From Spirometra erinaceieuropaei (Eukaryota; Platyhelminthes; Cestoda; Diphyllobothriidea; Diphyllobothriidae): 64,000 nt of DNA. Under the pieces are notes generated by a model. It was given only the letters and a program-made list of their open reading frames with translations, ran no database searches and was not told where the DNA came from. Positions 10,654-20,640 of the stretch are shown piece by piece. The position numbers and the translations under genes were made by a program. Position 1 is the stretch's first letter. Each line of letters starts with the position of its first letter. The stretch is from contig CACRXP010000002.1 in assembly GCA_902702965.1 (NCBI GenBank), positions 3,024,506-3,088,505 of the forward strand, in the 5' to 3' direction.

Positions 10654-11653
10654 TACATTGAGTGACCGATCTCATGAAATCCTGGCCGAAATTCTGAAAT
10701 GCGTTTTTGATTGGGAAGGTTTACTTGGGCGCGGTTGTAGTACTGATTATCTTGTAGCAATAAACCTATAATATTTCGGACTTGGCAGGATGTTAGCTTT
10801 TGAATTCATTGCCTTTTAATCTCCTGTAGAAACTGATTTGAGGATAAAATGAGTACTTAAGTCACATGTATTTTTCCTATTGATTTTCGACGGTCTTGCA
10901 AATTCAGATATATTTTATAGAAACTACGATTGAAAATATGATTTCGTTCGGTCGTTTGATAGACAATCACGCCGTCTTTATAGTTTAAACTCGAAGAAGG
11001 AGCATAATAAGGTTTTAAAAAAGTTTCTAATCATGAGAATATTTAAGGCCGTGTAATGTCTATTCATGCAGAATCCTACCTGTACGTTTATCACTGCTTC
11101 TCATGAAATGTACAACATGAACCGCATCCGTTGCAAAATTTTGTAGACTCTATATAGTATCTTCTTAAAGGCATGGGAGAATATGTGATTTTATTTACGA
11201 GGAACGCATGCATCTTATAGACTGAAATCACTAAGCACTAATGCAACGACTGATCAGGCTCCGAATTATTCGGGAATAACAAACCTTTTTCAAAACCTAA
11301 TTATACTCGGTCTTCGAGTACAAAATATAAAGACGGCGTGATTGTCTATCAAAAGACCGAACGAAATCATATTTTTAATCGTAGTTTCTATAAAATATAT
11401 CTGAATTTGCAAGACCATCGAAAATCAATAGGAAAAATGCATGCTACTCAAGCACTCATTTTATCCTGAGTTCAGTTTCTACAGGAGATTAAAAGGCAAC
11501 GAATGCAGAAGCTAACATCCTGCCAAGTCCGAAATATTATAGGTTTATGTTGCAAGATAATCAGTATTACAGCCGCGCCCAAGTAAACCTTCCCAATCGA
11601 AAACGCATTTCAGAATTTCAGCCAATATTTCATGAGATCGGTCACTCACTGTA
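10654..11653. mobile_element. FB long inverted-repeat element, copy 3
   Basis: Best preserved FB copy, 1000 bp. The left arm starts TACATTGAGTGACCGATCTC and the right arm ends GAGATCGGTCACTCACTGTA. Inner arm sequences such as TTGATAGACAATCACGCCGT (left, about 10959) and ACGGCGTGATTGTCTATCAA (right, about 11333) are exact complements. Arms of several hundred bp leave only a short centre, so the transcript would fold into a long hairpin. No transposase is encoded. Confidence 0.8.
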
Positions 11654-11684
11654 CTTGTCTCATATTCTGGCCAACAAAACTGTC

Positions 11685-12180
11685 TTCTCAACCGAAAAAA
11701 AGGGGCGGGACATATTCGTACGGATCGAGGTTATCCATGAACTTGAGAATGCTGCCCAGCTTCTCCGGAGGCTGCACCTTTGGCATGGGACCCACAAAAC
11801 TGGCGGCGTCCTCCTCGGGGGCCTTGAAGGAGCACTCCATGCGGAAAGCAGCCGGAACAGTCGTATCGGCCCGGTTCTCCTCCAGTTGATAGGCCTCCAC
11901 CGTGCGATGCGAGAAGCTGCGACTGTCTAGGAGCTTCTGCACCTTATAGGCGTTCGGCAGAGTGGGGCTACCTGACAGACGGGAGTACAAAGAAGACCTA
12001 GTAAAGGTGGTACTGGGAGGCTCCCTTTCAGGAATCTAATGTTTGTAATTCAGGTGGGTGTTGAGCAGGCAGTTAAAGTGGATCTGCGAATGCATTTCCC
12101 CATAGGGGTGTGGCAGGGGCAAGAAAAACTGGCAGTACTTGCTATTCAGATTGGCAAAGCTGAGATATCCGGGTTGATTA
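11685..12180 (-). pseudogene. Orphan coding-like frame of unknown function, one in-frame stop
   Basis: A continuous minus-strand frame of about 165 codons runs from roughly 12180 to 11688. It is interrupted only by TAG at 12036-12038; the two flanking open frames are in the same phase, exactly 15 codons apart. The upstream part contains YLSFANLNSKYCQFF and PLPHPYGEMHSQIHFN; the downstream part contains PNAYKVQKLLDSRSFSHRTV and FKAPEEDAASFVGPM. Composition is balanced and protein-like, unlike the A/T-rich repeats around it. I do not recognise a family. It lies between FB copy 3 (ends 11653) and the left arm of the 12.18-13.06 kb inverted repeat. It may be a captured gene fragment, a processed pseudogene, or an exon whose stop is real. 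A TTTACTAG at about 11998-12005 (minus) could be a splice acceptor. Confidence 0.45.
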
Positions 12181-12460
12181 TTTGAAGATGAAGATAGGCT
12201 CTCCGAAACAGGTTTATTTAAGTGCTGACGTTTCAAAGAGCTGGGTCGGCTCTTCATTGTCAAAGCGTAAAATGCACTTAATCGATCAGAAATTTAATTT
12301 AAAGTGGATTTTATGTTGGCCGGCCTCATGCTGATCGATTTTTCTCTTCTCTCGTTGCCTCGGCCTCTTGGGAGATGGTTGACGGGCGTTTTGCCCGTGT
12401 GCTTTGTGAGTCACCACTCCGTCGAGGGGAGCTGTTTGGACTTTAGTTGGGCAAACTGGC
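12181..12460. repeat. Left arm of a large inverted repeat
   Basis: The arm from TGAAGATGAAGATAGGCTC to GAGCTGTTTGGACTTTAGT is matched in inverse orientation by 12785-13061, with very few differences visible over about 280 bp. It contains TTTTCTCTTCTCTCGTTGCC and GACGGGCGTTTTGCCCGTG, itself a small palindrome. The long open frames in the arms (12304-12501 plus, 12633-12986 minus) are the same arm sequence read twice. Confidence 0.8.
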
Positions 12461-12784
12461 TTACAAGAACACAAATCGGCCACTCGGAGGTTAGACCCTA
12501 ACTCTCAACTAGCAACACAAGCTGGAGAAACGAGACATAATTTTGACCTCCAGTGGGCTACCATCTTAGGCTGAGACAACACAAAAACAGAACGGTTAAC
12601 GCTCGAGGCGTGGTTCTCCGATGCCCACTCTATCAACAGACACCTGGACCTTCCTGCAGCTTACAAAGTCCTACGTCAATACACTCGTAGAGCTCAGGAC
12701 CAAACAACCACACCGGACATAATAAGGCCGCACAAAGATAGCCCGACGCTGAGTTTACTCGGTGAGGAAGAAGAACCGCTAGAC

Positions 12785-13061
12785 CGACCGCCCGACTAAA
12801 GTCCAAACAGCTCCCCTCGACGGAGTGGTGACTCACAAAGCACACGGGCAAAACGCCCGTCAACCATCTCCCGAGAGGCCGAGGCAAAAAGAGAAGAGAA
12901 AAATCGATCAGCATGAGGCCTGCCAACATAACATGCCACTTTAAATTAAATTTCTGATCGATTAAGTGCATTTTACGCTTTGACAATGGAAGAGCCGACC
13001 CAGCTCTTTAAAACGTCAGCACTTAAATAAACCTGTTCCGGAGAGCCTATCTTCATCTTCA
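12785..13061. repeat. Right arm of the large inverted repeat
   Basis: Inverse of 12181-12460; the spacer is about 325 bp (12461-12784) with no recognisable content. The 13-mer AGTACTTGCTATT occurs immediately outside this arm (13062-13074) and also 34 bp outside the left arm (12134-12146). It may be a target duplication or a coincidence of a duplicated flank. Confidence 0.8.
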
Positions 13062-13080
13062 AGTACTTGCTATTGTCAGT

Positions 13081-13180
13081 CAGCCAGATTCAACCTCAGT
13101 TTTCGACTCGAACCCAGGGTGTTCGGTAACTGCTCACTAATTTCAACGCTCTAGCATTGGGCCACTGGCTAGTTAGCTCT
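13081..13180 (-). mobile_element. SINE copy 6 (diverged tRNA-like head)
   Basis: The minus strand reads TAGCCAGTGGCCCAATGCTA (A-box region), then a B box GGGTTCGAGTCG (about 13104-13115), then a degraded GGCTGACTGACA tail. The boxes are separated by a tRNA-like distance. Confidence 0.55.
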
Positions 13181-13635
13181 CTTGACCGCGAGCAAAAATA
13201 TGAATCAAGGTGTGAGCGAAGATCAATAACTTGCTTACGGAAAGTGTTCGTCCCGTTTAACTCTGATGAGGACGACAACCCGGAGTTTGGCGGTCGGATA
13301 AATCTGACAGGTGAAGATAAACAATTAACGTCTTCAACAGCCTCCGTCATCTTAGGCCGAACCGTCTAGCAAAGGAGCAAGGTAGGGATTGAGCCGAACA
13401 TCCAACTGACTTGGCGCGCATGACATTCGACCGAAAATTGGGCAATCGGTGTCATGCCATTTTAAAGATTACACGGAGACTATGCGGGGTTAACGCCACG
13501 AAGATTATTCTACAAGTGGGTGAGAAATGGCTGTTCACCGCAGAAATTAACTACAGCTTGAGCCTGTCCCATCGATTGTTTCTTTACATCTTGACTGGAA
13601 TCTCATAAGAGTCCTACACAGAAGTGACAGTGCTG
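13181..13635. other. Unassigned stretch
   Basis: No supported feature. The two short plus-strand frames here lack motifs. Confidence 0.45.
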
Positions 13636-13639
13636 AGTT

Positions 13640-14450
13640 TGTAACCCGGACACCGGACTGAGTTCGACCAGGATGACGATATCATCTTTGTAGCCCCAAG
13701 CTTTGGTGCTATAGTCTGTGGTGTGACGAGTGAATGAAGTTGCTGCTTCGGCCGGTTTATCCGTAAGCGCAGGGAAAACCCAAATTGTTCTCAAACTGCA
13801 TCCCCCACCTGGAAAAGGTACCCTTCAAGATTAACGGCTGTCAACATAAGCAGGCAGAGAGTTTGAAATACCTCGGGGCGAGAATGCTGCCGAACGGACA
13901 GAGTAGCGACGACATCGTTTCCCAAGTCGATGATGCTTGCAGGCTTTTCACAATCCTAAGGGGTCCGACGCAAGGTACCCATCGTCACAAAAACTCGTGT
14001 GTACCGGGCCTCTGCCGAGTCAGTCTTCAGCTGCGGCAATAAAGGCAGGGCTGTGTGCATAAAAGATCGGCGAAAACTAGGGGTACCTAACCATCGCTGC
14101 CTGAAGCACAGCAAACTGGTCTCAGATGAGACAGTGTGCACTCACTGCGACAACATCGCGAGGATATTTCAGGCCATCCAGACAAGACAACCGCGATGGC
14201 TTGGACACTTTCATCGTTTTCTGTCTCATGAATTCAGTGTTGCTGTCCTCGATCTCTCGCCATTGCCCACACAGAGGCGTTGAGAAGAAGACCAACTCAG
14301 AGGCGGGCTCGACAAGGTTCTTAGACCTTCAGTATTTGGTCTCCATCGCTGCAGAAGGGAATGGGCCGAGCTGTCCAGATCTGCTATCGCAGATCATCAT
14401 GCACGGAGAGGTGCGATCGCGGCATCATCTAGGCCGGTTAGATTAAGCAT
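13640..14450 (+). pseudogene. RTE-like non-LTR retrotransposon, reverse-transcriptase C-terminal half
   Basis: In shifting plus-strand frames this reads as the palm-to-thumb part of a non-LTR reverse transcriptase. A degraded YADD-like box appears as DQDDDII at about 13660-13680. It is followed by PFKINGCQ, then SLKYLGARMLPNGQSSDD (about 13862-13915) and DDACRLFTILR. Later fragments (CLKHSKLVSDETV at 14101-14140, RWLGHFHR at 14195-14218) match the usual LINE C-terminal order of a colinear domain ending in a W-x-GH box. Stops and frameshifts (e.g. near 13980 and 14042) make it non-functional. The catalytic aspartate context is damaged and the N-terminal endonuclease is absent. The class assignment rests on the KYLG and WLGH motifs. 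Confidence 0.7.
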
Positions 14451-14752
14451 GACCACATGCCCAAGAAGATGACTGCACTCAGTTATCAGAATCAGATTCT
14501 CCAACCGCCCCTTTCTACCCAGATTAACAACTATGCAGTCGGTCTAGGACACAACCAGTTGGCTGTGCTCTCCTTCCTAATCAAGAAATTTCCTCACGCC
14601 CGAAGCCGCTCCCGACTGATGATTTCGCAGAAATGAACAACAGAAGGGGTAGGTAGACTTGGTGAAAGTCAACCTCAAGCCCATCTTCCGCCCTGAGGGG
14701 CTGGCATGGTAACTGGCTCTGCTTCGGTTAGGAGTCTGTTGATGGTAGGGGA

Positions 14753-15013
14753 GCGCTCACAGATCGTTCTTACGGAACGAGTGAGTTCCGTAAGAACGAT
14801 CGGTGAGCGTCCCTCTGCCATTGTATATTTCCGATCGAAACTGACAGGGCAACGGACTCGTGGCCCAGTGGTTAGAGGGGTGGACTTCTAACTAACAGGT
14901 CGCGAGTCCGAGCCTCGGGTGTTCCGCACTTCGGGGTTGGGTATGACTGGCTGACGACGGCTAATAAGCCAGAAATGGCCATTCCAGTCTCCCTTGTCTT
15001 TGTCGGGAATACC
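14753..15013 (+). mobile_element. SINE copy 7, full tail, with head hairpin
   Basis: Near-complete copy. The A box is TGGCCCAGTGGTTAGAGG (14861-14878) and the B box GAGTCCGAGCCTC (14904-14916). The complete tail runs from GGGTTGGGTATGACTGGCTG through ACGACGGCTAATAAGCCAGA to TTTGTCGGGAATACC. The leader begins with a 26-bp inverted repeat: 14753-14778 against 14785-14810, with two mismatches and a 6-nt spacer. The hairpin looks like the junction of two SINE heads in opposite orientation. Confidence 0.8.
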
Positions 15014-15655
15014 ATACAATCTGTTGATGGCTGACCGAAATGAAAAGTGATCATCACCGATACCGGGCGCCAACAACCCACAGCCGTTCGAATTAGTTAC
15101 GGTGAATGCTGTCTGTTATAGTCCAACGGGCAGATGGAAGAGAAGGAAAGCGGTGTGGAGTAATGGCCTAAGGAAAAAGGCAGACTTAATCACGCACGGA
15201 GCGGCAGGTTAAGTCGGCAGCGAGATACACGTGTGTTACTAGCCAACCAACCAGCGTGTACTGCAGCATCGAGCACGTGCGGTGCCTTCGCCCAAGCGCG
15301 CTCGGCCTAATCGATGGCCGGTCGAGCCTTCGCGATTTTTCCGCGAGGGGATTCTCGCGCATACAACGGCCAATACATGACCGACAGGCCGGAATGTTCT
15401 AGAACGCTCTCCACGGTTGACATGTCACCGGTCATAATGTTCCAAAGCGCTTATGATTCTTTTGATGAGTTGAAAACTGCGTATTGGCAGATTGCAAGGG
15501 CAAAGTGGCTGCCCCAGAACGCACTTTTATTCTCTTCCATTTACTCATCGGGTTACAACGCCGTCACAAAGGTGTGCGCCTTTACAAGCTCTCTTATGCC
15601 TTCAGAACAGCAACAACACCAACAGCGTTGCCCTCATGTGTAACGACAATGAGCA
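15014..15655. other. Unassigned stretch with a possible transposase N-terminal fragment
   Basis: Most of this is unassignable. At 15463-15560 (plus) one frame reads YDSFDELKTAYWQIARAKW, then GYNAVTK; the next frame continues VRLYKLSYAFRTATT. The SFDELK/YNAVTK layout reminds me of FAR1/MULE-type DNA-binding regions, but this is weak. A frameshift is needed to join the two parts. Confidence 0.25.
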
Positions 15656-15659
15656 AACG

Positions 15660-16985
15660 CCAACCGGCCGTAGTGGGGACCCTGGGCTCAATAGAGGCGA
15701 AGAGACGAGTCCCAGGAAGCAGTCCTGAAGGAGACACGATCTCTGGAGCAAGAGATTTATTCGCCTGACGTTTCAGATTCCTGATCGAACACATCATTAG
15801 AGACAATAGCAGATACGAGTAGTTAATGTCCAAAGGGCTGCAGTATCTATAGGATGCAGTCGCCATGCTACCGCATACCTAGGAAAATTCACGGCTCCCC
15901 CCCCCCCCCCCTCTTCACCAGGGATCGTTGCACTTGGTGTGATGACCGTTCAGTGGCCGATATTCGCGTCGTTAATCGCTGCAATTTCATCGCGGCTGTT
16001 GGACGGTGGTGTGAAGATTGCCCGACCATCTGACCCACTGACCCTGGCGCTGGGAACGGTGTTCGCCTGTGAGCTCCCCGCGTAGTTAATAACGCTGTCT
16101 AGGCGAAATATCAGCACCGAGTATGGGAAGAGGAGGTCATTGCACTCGTTAATAGACTAGGGGCCAGTGAACCATGACTGAAGCAGCTCGTGAATATGAA
16201 TGTCTGGCCGGATCTCGTCGAAAGAGCCGCAACTTGAGGACTGGCGTCGTTTTTCCGCACTGCTACTGCGTGTTCAGCTAGTCGCATTGGGAGAAGTCTT
16301 CCGGTTTCTCCGACGCAGCTGCCCTGTCCACAACTGCACCAGACCAGATAAACGACTCCTAAGTTTCTTGCTGTGGCAGTTGGTCTTTCGGTCTCACTAT
16401 CTGATGTGTGACGGTTGCCTCCGGCCTGTGTGCAACTCCAACCCCAAGTGGTGCGAGAGGGCGGCCGACAGCTTCCGAAGCGTTCTTGACATACGGAAGC
16501 GCTCGCCAAAACTTGGGGTTCATGCGGTTTGGCCTTTCGCCTCTTTTGCGTATGCACCGGTTGAGGAAGTTGTGCGGGTAGCCATTGGCTTTGAAGACCC
16601 GTCGGAGGTATTATAGCTAGACAATCTTGACCTCCGGCTCACAGCAGTGCGTTTCCACACGCCGATAGAGCGTCCCTACCCAACTATGTTTGTGGCTGAT
16701 TGGGCGGTTGCTGTTGAACTTTAGTACTTGCGTCGTATTTATCATTTTCCTGAACACATTGGTCTTTATGCCACCACAATTTTTGCGGCATAGGAGGACA
16801 TCCAGGAGGGCCTGCTGGTTGTTCTCCTCCTCCTCCATCGTAAACTGTATGTCTGGGAAGACAGCGGTGAGACGTTCATTGAATGCCAGCAGTTGATCTC
16901 GGTCGATAACGACGAAGGCATCATCCGACGCGAATGTCGGCCATCAAACAGTCACTACACCAAATGCAACAATCCCCGATGAAGG
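15660..16985 (-). mobile_element. Penelope-like element remnant, copy A
   Basis: The minus-strand element runs from about 16985 (reverse-transcriptase palm) through the GIY-YIG domain to a 3' terminal region at 15660-15900 (GCATAGCGA-type motifs GATGCAGTCGCCATGCTACC and AGAGACAATAGCAGATACG). A C-run at 15897-15911 lies within the 3' region. A segment nearly identical to the 3' region lies inverted at 16965-17185, just beyond the truncated 5' end. Penelope-like elements are known for terminal repeats in direct or inverted arrangement, and this fits. Confidence 0.7.
16111..16980 (-). pseudogene. Penelope-like reverse transcriptase tail plus GIY-YIG endonuclease
   Basis: From the 5' side (high coordinate) the palm box reads TFASDDAFVVIDRDQLLAFN (about 16890-16950). 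In active members this is RYVDDTFVVI-like, so the first residues are altered but the two Asp remain. Then come ERLTAVFPDIQFTMEEEEN and LLDVLLCRK (16795-16860), and FNSNRPISHKHSWVGTLYR (16660-16720), the thumb. The GIY-YIG domain follows at about 16230-16340: LGVVYLVWCSCGQG, SCVGETGRLL, AEHAVAV. Frameshifts separate the blocks (near 16600 and 16560). Length, frame breaks and the damaged palm box show a dead copy. Confidence 0.75.
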
Positions 16986-17185
16986 CGGTAGCCGTGAATT
17001 TTCATAGGTATGCGGTAGCATGGCGACTATATTCTATAAATACTACAACCCCTTGAGCACTAATTACCCGTACCTACTATTGTTTCTGGTGATGGGTTCG
17101 AGAAGGAATCCAAAACGTCAGGCAAATAAAGCACATGTTCCAGGGATCAGGTCTCCTTCTTCACCCTGTAATTACACACACATAC
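16965..17185 (+). repeat. Inverted terminal segment of Penelope-like copy A
   Basis: CCGTGAATTTTCATAGGTAT and GCGGTAGCATGGCGACTATA on the plus strand repeat, in inverse orientation, the 15730-15900 terminal region; it continues to GGTCTCCTTCTTCACC near 17165. It sits head to head with the coding remnant. Confidence 0.65.
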
Positions 17186-18009
17186 GACACAGGCTAATAC
17201 ATGTGGAGCAGTGCTGTCGGCAATAAGACTGCGACTGTGGGCCAGAAAGCTGTTGAAAGGACGTCGGATAAAGTAGTTTATCTGCTGTATGTTGTTTGTC
17301 TAAGCAACATTAAATCGAATGCGGAGGGCCGAACACGTATTTGGGTGGCTCAAAGGTAAATTAAGGTGGACATCGTGGGGAAGAAAAATTTGCAAAAGTT
17401 CCAACCCCAAACTTTTGATTTTGTTGAGATCCTCAGTTAGTTGACATTTCGTAGGAAGACGAAAGTTCTCAACAGGCGAAACTACTGCATGTGGTGAACA
17501 GAGAAACCTTGGAGAGTTCGGAAACACGAAATAACAAAAACAATATGCCGCGCAGTAAGGAAGCCGTAAATTACTGCCCCTCTCTCTGAGAAGACGATGG
17601 CTACGTGGACGCCTAAGACGAAAATCGTACGATTTTATGACCCAATTAAATCATGCTTTCACATGTTGCACGTAATGGGCTTCGGTTATGTTTACATGTG
17701 GTGTATGTGCAAAGTTGTACGTAGGCACAGCAGGAGCTCACCCAAACTCACTGCGAACTAAAGCATTATAGTTAGGTGTGCCTGGAACGAAACGAAGGAA
17801 AAGATCACCAGGACAGTGGTCGAAGCGTGGTCTTGTAATAAAAGTAAAGGTGGACCAGCAGGGCGAGAGAATTAGAATGAGTCACAAAACCAATCGTGTA
17901 AAATTGGAAATACGCACCACTTCCTGTGTGGACCTGGAAGTAAGCTTTATGTAAGAACGAAACGAACAGTTTCCTCCGTGCAATCGAACCTGTAGAGCGC
18001 CATTTTCGT
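17186..18009. other. Unassigned stretch
   Basis: No gene supported. The minus-strand frame 17300-17527 lacks motifs. The long minus-strand frame 17805-18323 (172 codons) runs through SINE copy 8 and is rejected as a gene. Confidence 0.45.
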
Positions 18010-18158
18010 ATGAATATACCCGGTCGCAACTGACAGGTCGAGGAGTCCACAACCTCATGATTGAATAATCCATCTAGATGTCCAGTAAGAAAATCGTCCA
18101 GATTCGGACCCCAGGTTCCCTTTGACTGGGTTGGGAGTATGACTAGCTGACAAAGACA
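18010..18158 (+). mobile_element. SINE copy 8 (degenerate)
   Basis: It shares, in order, TGAATATACCCGGTCGCAAC (leader), TGACAGGTCGAGGAGTC, a weak B box CAGATTCGGACCCCAGG (about 18093-18109) and GGGTTGGGAGTATGACTAGC with the better copies. The A box is not convincing. Confidence 0.45.
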
Positions 18159-19300
18159 AATACACTGCAGATGGACATTTCGGATTTCCCGAACCTTGCC
18201 GAAACTATTGTGCTGGAAATACGCTACTATGTATGGCGGGAATTTTGGATCACCTATGCACCAAGGGTTCCCGTATTTTATCAGAAGGGCGATAGCGAAT
18301 GACTCGCCAAAGTGGCGACACAAGTACCCGCTAAAAGTCTGGACACATGTTTCGCCGAATTAAACAGTTGGAATATATAACAGAACGTACGTGCGGAACG
18401 CTGGGGGACACATTGACGAACCGCATTCCGCGCAATACAAAACCAGCGAAACGCGTATCCAGGTTTTAAGCTGGTGCCGAATTTGTCGCGAGGATGAATC
18501 ATTGAGTGGGTGTATACTACTTACTGCCGGTTAGCGATTTGTGAATATTACGCGGTTATCCCACCACAGTTGGTGAGTTTCGGCTGAAATATTTAATTTG
18601 GCCTTCGGGACGAGCCCGAGGGGCTTGGACCGAAGGATTTACTCCAAATTCGCGAATTGATTTCCCAGGAAATTAAAAATGGCAAAAGGTGATCTCAGGA
18701 GTCCCCATTAAGGAGAATGTTGAGCAGAATAGAGCTCGGCGCTTAAATACAGTTTTTCGCACTACCTACGACTGAAGTGGTCAGAACGAAGTGAGGTGGA
18801 CAACAGAGACCCCCGTCAGATTATCTTGGCGAAAAAGAAAAAAACGAAGGACCGCCTAATAGCCTGAATAGGTCGCCCAGAAGTCACCAAAAGATGCTGA
18901 TAGGTTTGCAAGAGCTAAAAAGTAGAGAATCATGGAGATTTCTACATGTGACACAGAATATGCATAAGCAAAAGTGTTGTATTAATTTAGGACGAATTTT
19001 TACCTAAGATTCGATGGTATTTTAGTGAGTAAGAGAAAGATTCACTGATGATCAATGACAAGTAATGGCTGTCTTGATTCGGCTGTTGATCAAAAACAAT
19101 GAAGAAGGCATTTAGACACCACAAAGAATTTGAATCCAGCGCTGTTAGCAGAAGCCAATCGAAATAGGGAATAGGCGTTAAAAACCGGATTTTTAATTCA
19201 GGGACTTTACTAGCAACTTTAAACGCAGATCAACAGCCAGATTTTACAACAATGACATAAGTCGAGGGAGAAGAAGATACGTAGAACTAAACGTGCGACC
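18159..19300. other. Unassigned stretch
   Basis: I see no gene, RNA or repeat I can name. Confidence 0.5.
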
Positions 19301-19305
19301 GTCGG

Positions 19306-19676
19306 TGCCGACGATGTCTACTGTGTGCCCAACAACAGGGCGGGCGCAAGGATAGTGGTTCGCACGTGAATCAGTTTGTAGTCGCAGCAGACTTGCGCTG
19401 CATCTACCGCACTCGCTTCTTGTCTCCCGCCTGAAAATGGTGTCATGACAAAGTCAAGAAGACTGGAGGCGGGACCGAGCGCATGTGGCCGGCGCGGCGT
19501 GAGCCTGCACCCAGATGTGCTACCGCACCACACATATGTAGCATGGGTGTGCACCCCCCGATAACGCCTGTCGTGCCCTGATCTGACTCCCGCGTTGATC
19601 CAGTGCATCTACCACTGCGTGGCCAAATTTGGGGCGTACAAATTAGATACACAGTGCACGACAAACCTACAGCCAC
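19306..19676 (+). repeat. R2 repeat, copy 1
   Basis: Starts GCCGACGATGTCTACTGTG; contains GCATCTACCGCACTCGC, GTCAAGAAGACTGGAGGCGG (about 19456-19475) and CACCCATGCTACATATGTG-like sequence (reverse). Related sequences are at 22140-22250, 36106-36223 plus 36629-36720, and 39594-39763 (inverse). The minus-strand open frames here are repeat translations. Function unknown. Confidence 0.6.
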
Positions 19677-19679
19677 CCT

Positions 19680-20640
19680 TCAAAACACTGCAGATAGGAC
19701 GCGATTCGAATAGAAGAGACGAGTCCTAGGAAGCAGTCTTGAAGAAGGAGATGCGATCGCTGGGACAATAGCTTTATTAGCATAACGTTTCGGATTCCTG
19801 CTCGAACCCATCATCAGAGACAATAGCAGATACGGGTAGCTAATGCCCAAGGAGCTGCAGTATCTGCAGGATGCAGTCGCCATGCTATCGCATACCTATG
19901 AATATTCACGGCTCGTGGTGTGATGGCCAACATTCGCGTCGTTAATTGCTGCAATTTCATCACGTGCGTTGGATGTTGGTGTGATGGTTGATCGACCATC
20001 TGACGCGCTGACCCTGGTGTTGGGAAAAGTGTTCACCTGTTCGCTCCCCGCGTGGTCAATTACCCCGTCTAGGCGAGGCCTCAGGATCGAGTATGGAATG
20101 GGAAGATCATTGCCCTTGTTAATGGACTGGGGACCAGTAAACCATGACTAAAGCAGCTCGCGGCTCACGCAGTTGTCACCTCTTGCGAGAATTTCTGCCT
20201 CGTCAAATTTGAATGGGCGGCCGGATCTCGTCGAATGAGCCGCAACTTGAGAGCTGGCGTTATTTCTCCATACCGCTGCAGCGTGTTCGGTCATTCGCGT
20301 TCGCAGCCGTCTTCCGGTTTCTCCGACGTAGTTGCCTTGTCCGTAACTGCGCCAGATCCGATAAACGACTCCTAAGTTTCCTGCCGTGGCAGTGGATCTT
20401 TCGGTTTCATTAACTGACGCCTGATGGTTGCCTCCGGTCTGTGTGTGTAACTCCAGCCCCAAGTGGTGCGAGAAAGCGGCCGAGAGCTTCCGAAACGTTC
20501 TTGACATACGGAAGCGCTCGCCAAAATTCGGTGTCCAGTGCATCTACCGCGTGGTCAGTACAAATTAGATATACAGTGCACGAAAAATCTACAGCCATCC
20601 TTCAAAAGACTGAAGATAAGACGTGATTCGAATTCCCCTA
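19680..20640 (-). mobile_element. Penelope-like element remnant, copy B
   Basis: Minus-strand GIY-YIG coding part (20148-20600) followed by the family 3' terminal region (19690-20010: GATGCAGTCGCCATGCTATC, CATCAGAGACAATAGCAGAT, GCGATCGCTGGGACAATAGC). More complete at the 3' side than copy A; the reverse transcriptase has been lost apart from a short joining segment, where R2-related sequence (AGTGCATCTACC at about 20536) abuts. Confidence 0.7.
20148..20543 (-). pseudogene. Penelope-like GIY-YIG endonuclease domain, copy B
   Basis: 131 codons on the minus strand. The N-terminal part ALPYVKNVSEALGRFLAPLG-like (in the overlapping frame) is the linker seen in this family. The nuclease core reads LGVVYRIWRSYGQGNYVGET, then GRRLRTRMTEHAAAVWRNNA and SSQVAAHSTRSG with FDEAEILARGDN and VSRELL near the end. 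The GIY-YIG counterpart residues, the Arg of GRRLRTR and the terminal ESW-preceding RELL box are kept, so this is the least damaged endonuclease of the three in the window. The frame is open but lacks the reverse transcriptase and is truncated upstream, so it is not an autonomous gene. Confidence 0.75.

Noticed and set aside
12304..12986. Two open frames with nearly the same protein on opposite strands
   Set aside because: They are the two arms of one inverted repeat translated twice.
17805..18323. Longest minus-strand open frame outside the Gypsy element (172 codons)
   Set aside because: It runs straight through a degenerate SINE copy and has no domain-like pattern; chance open frame.
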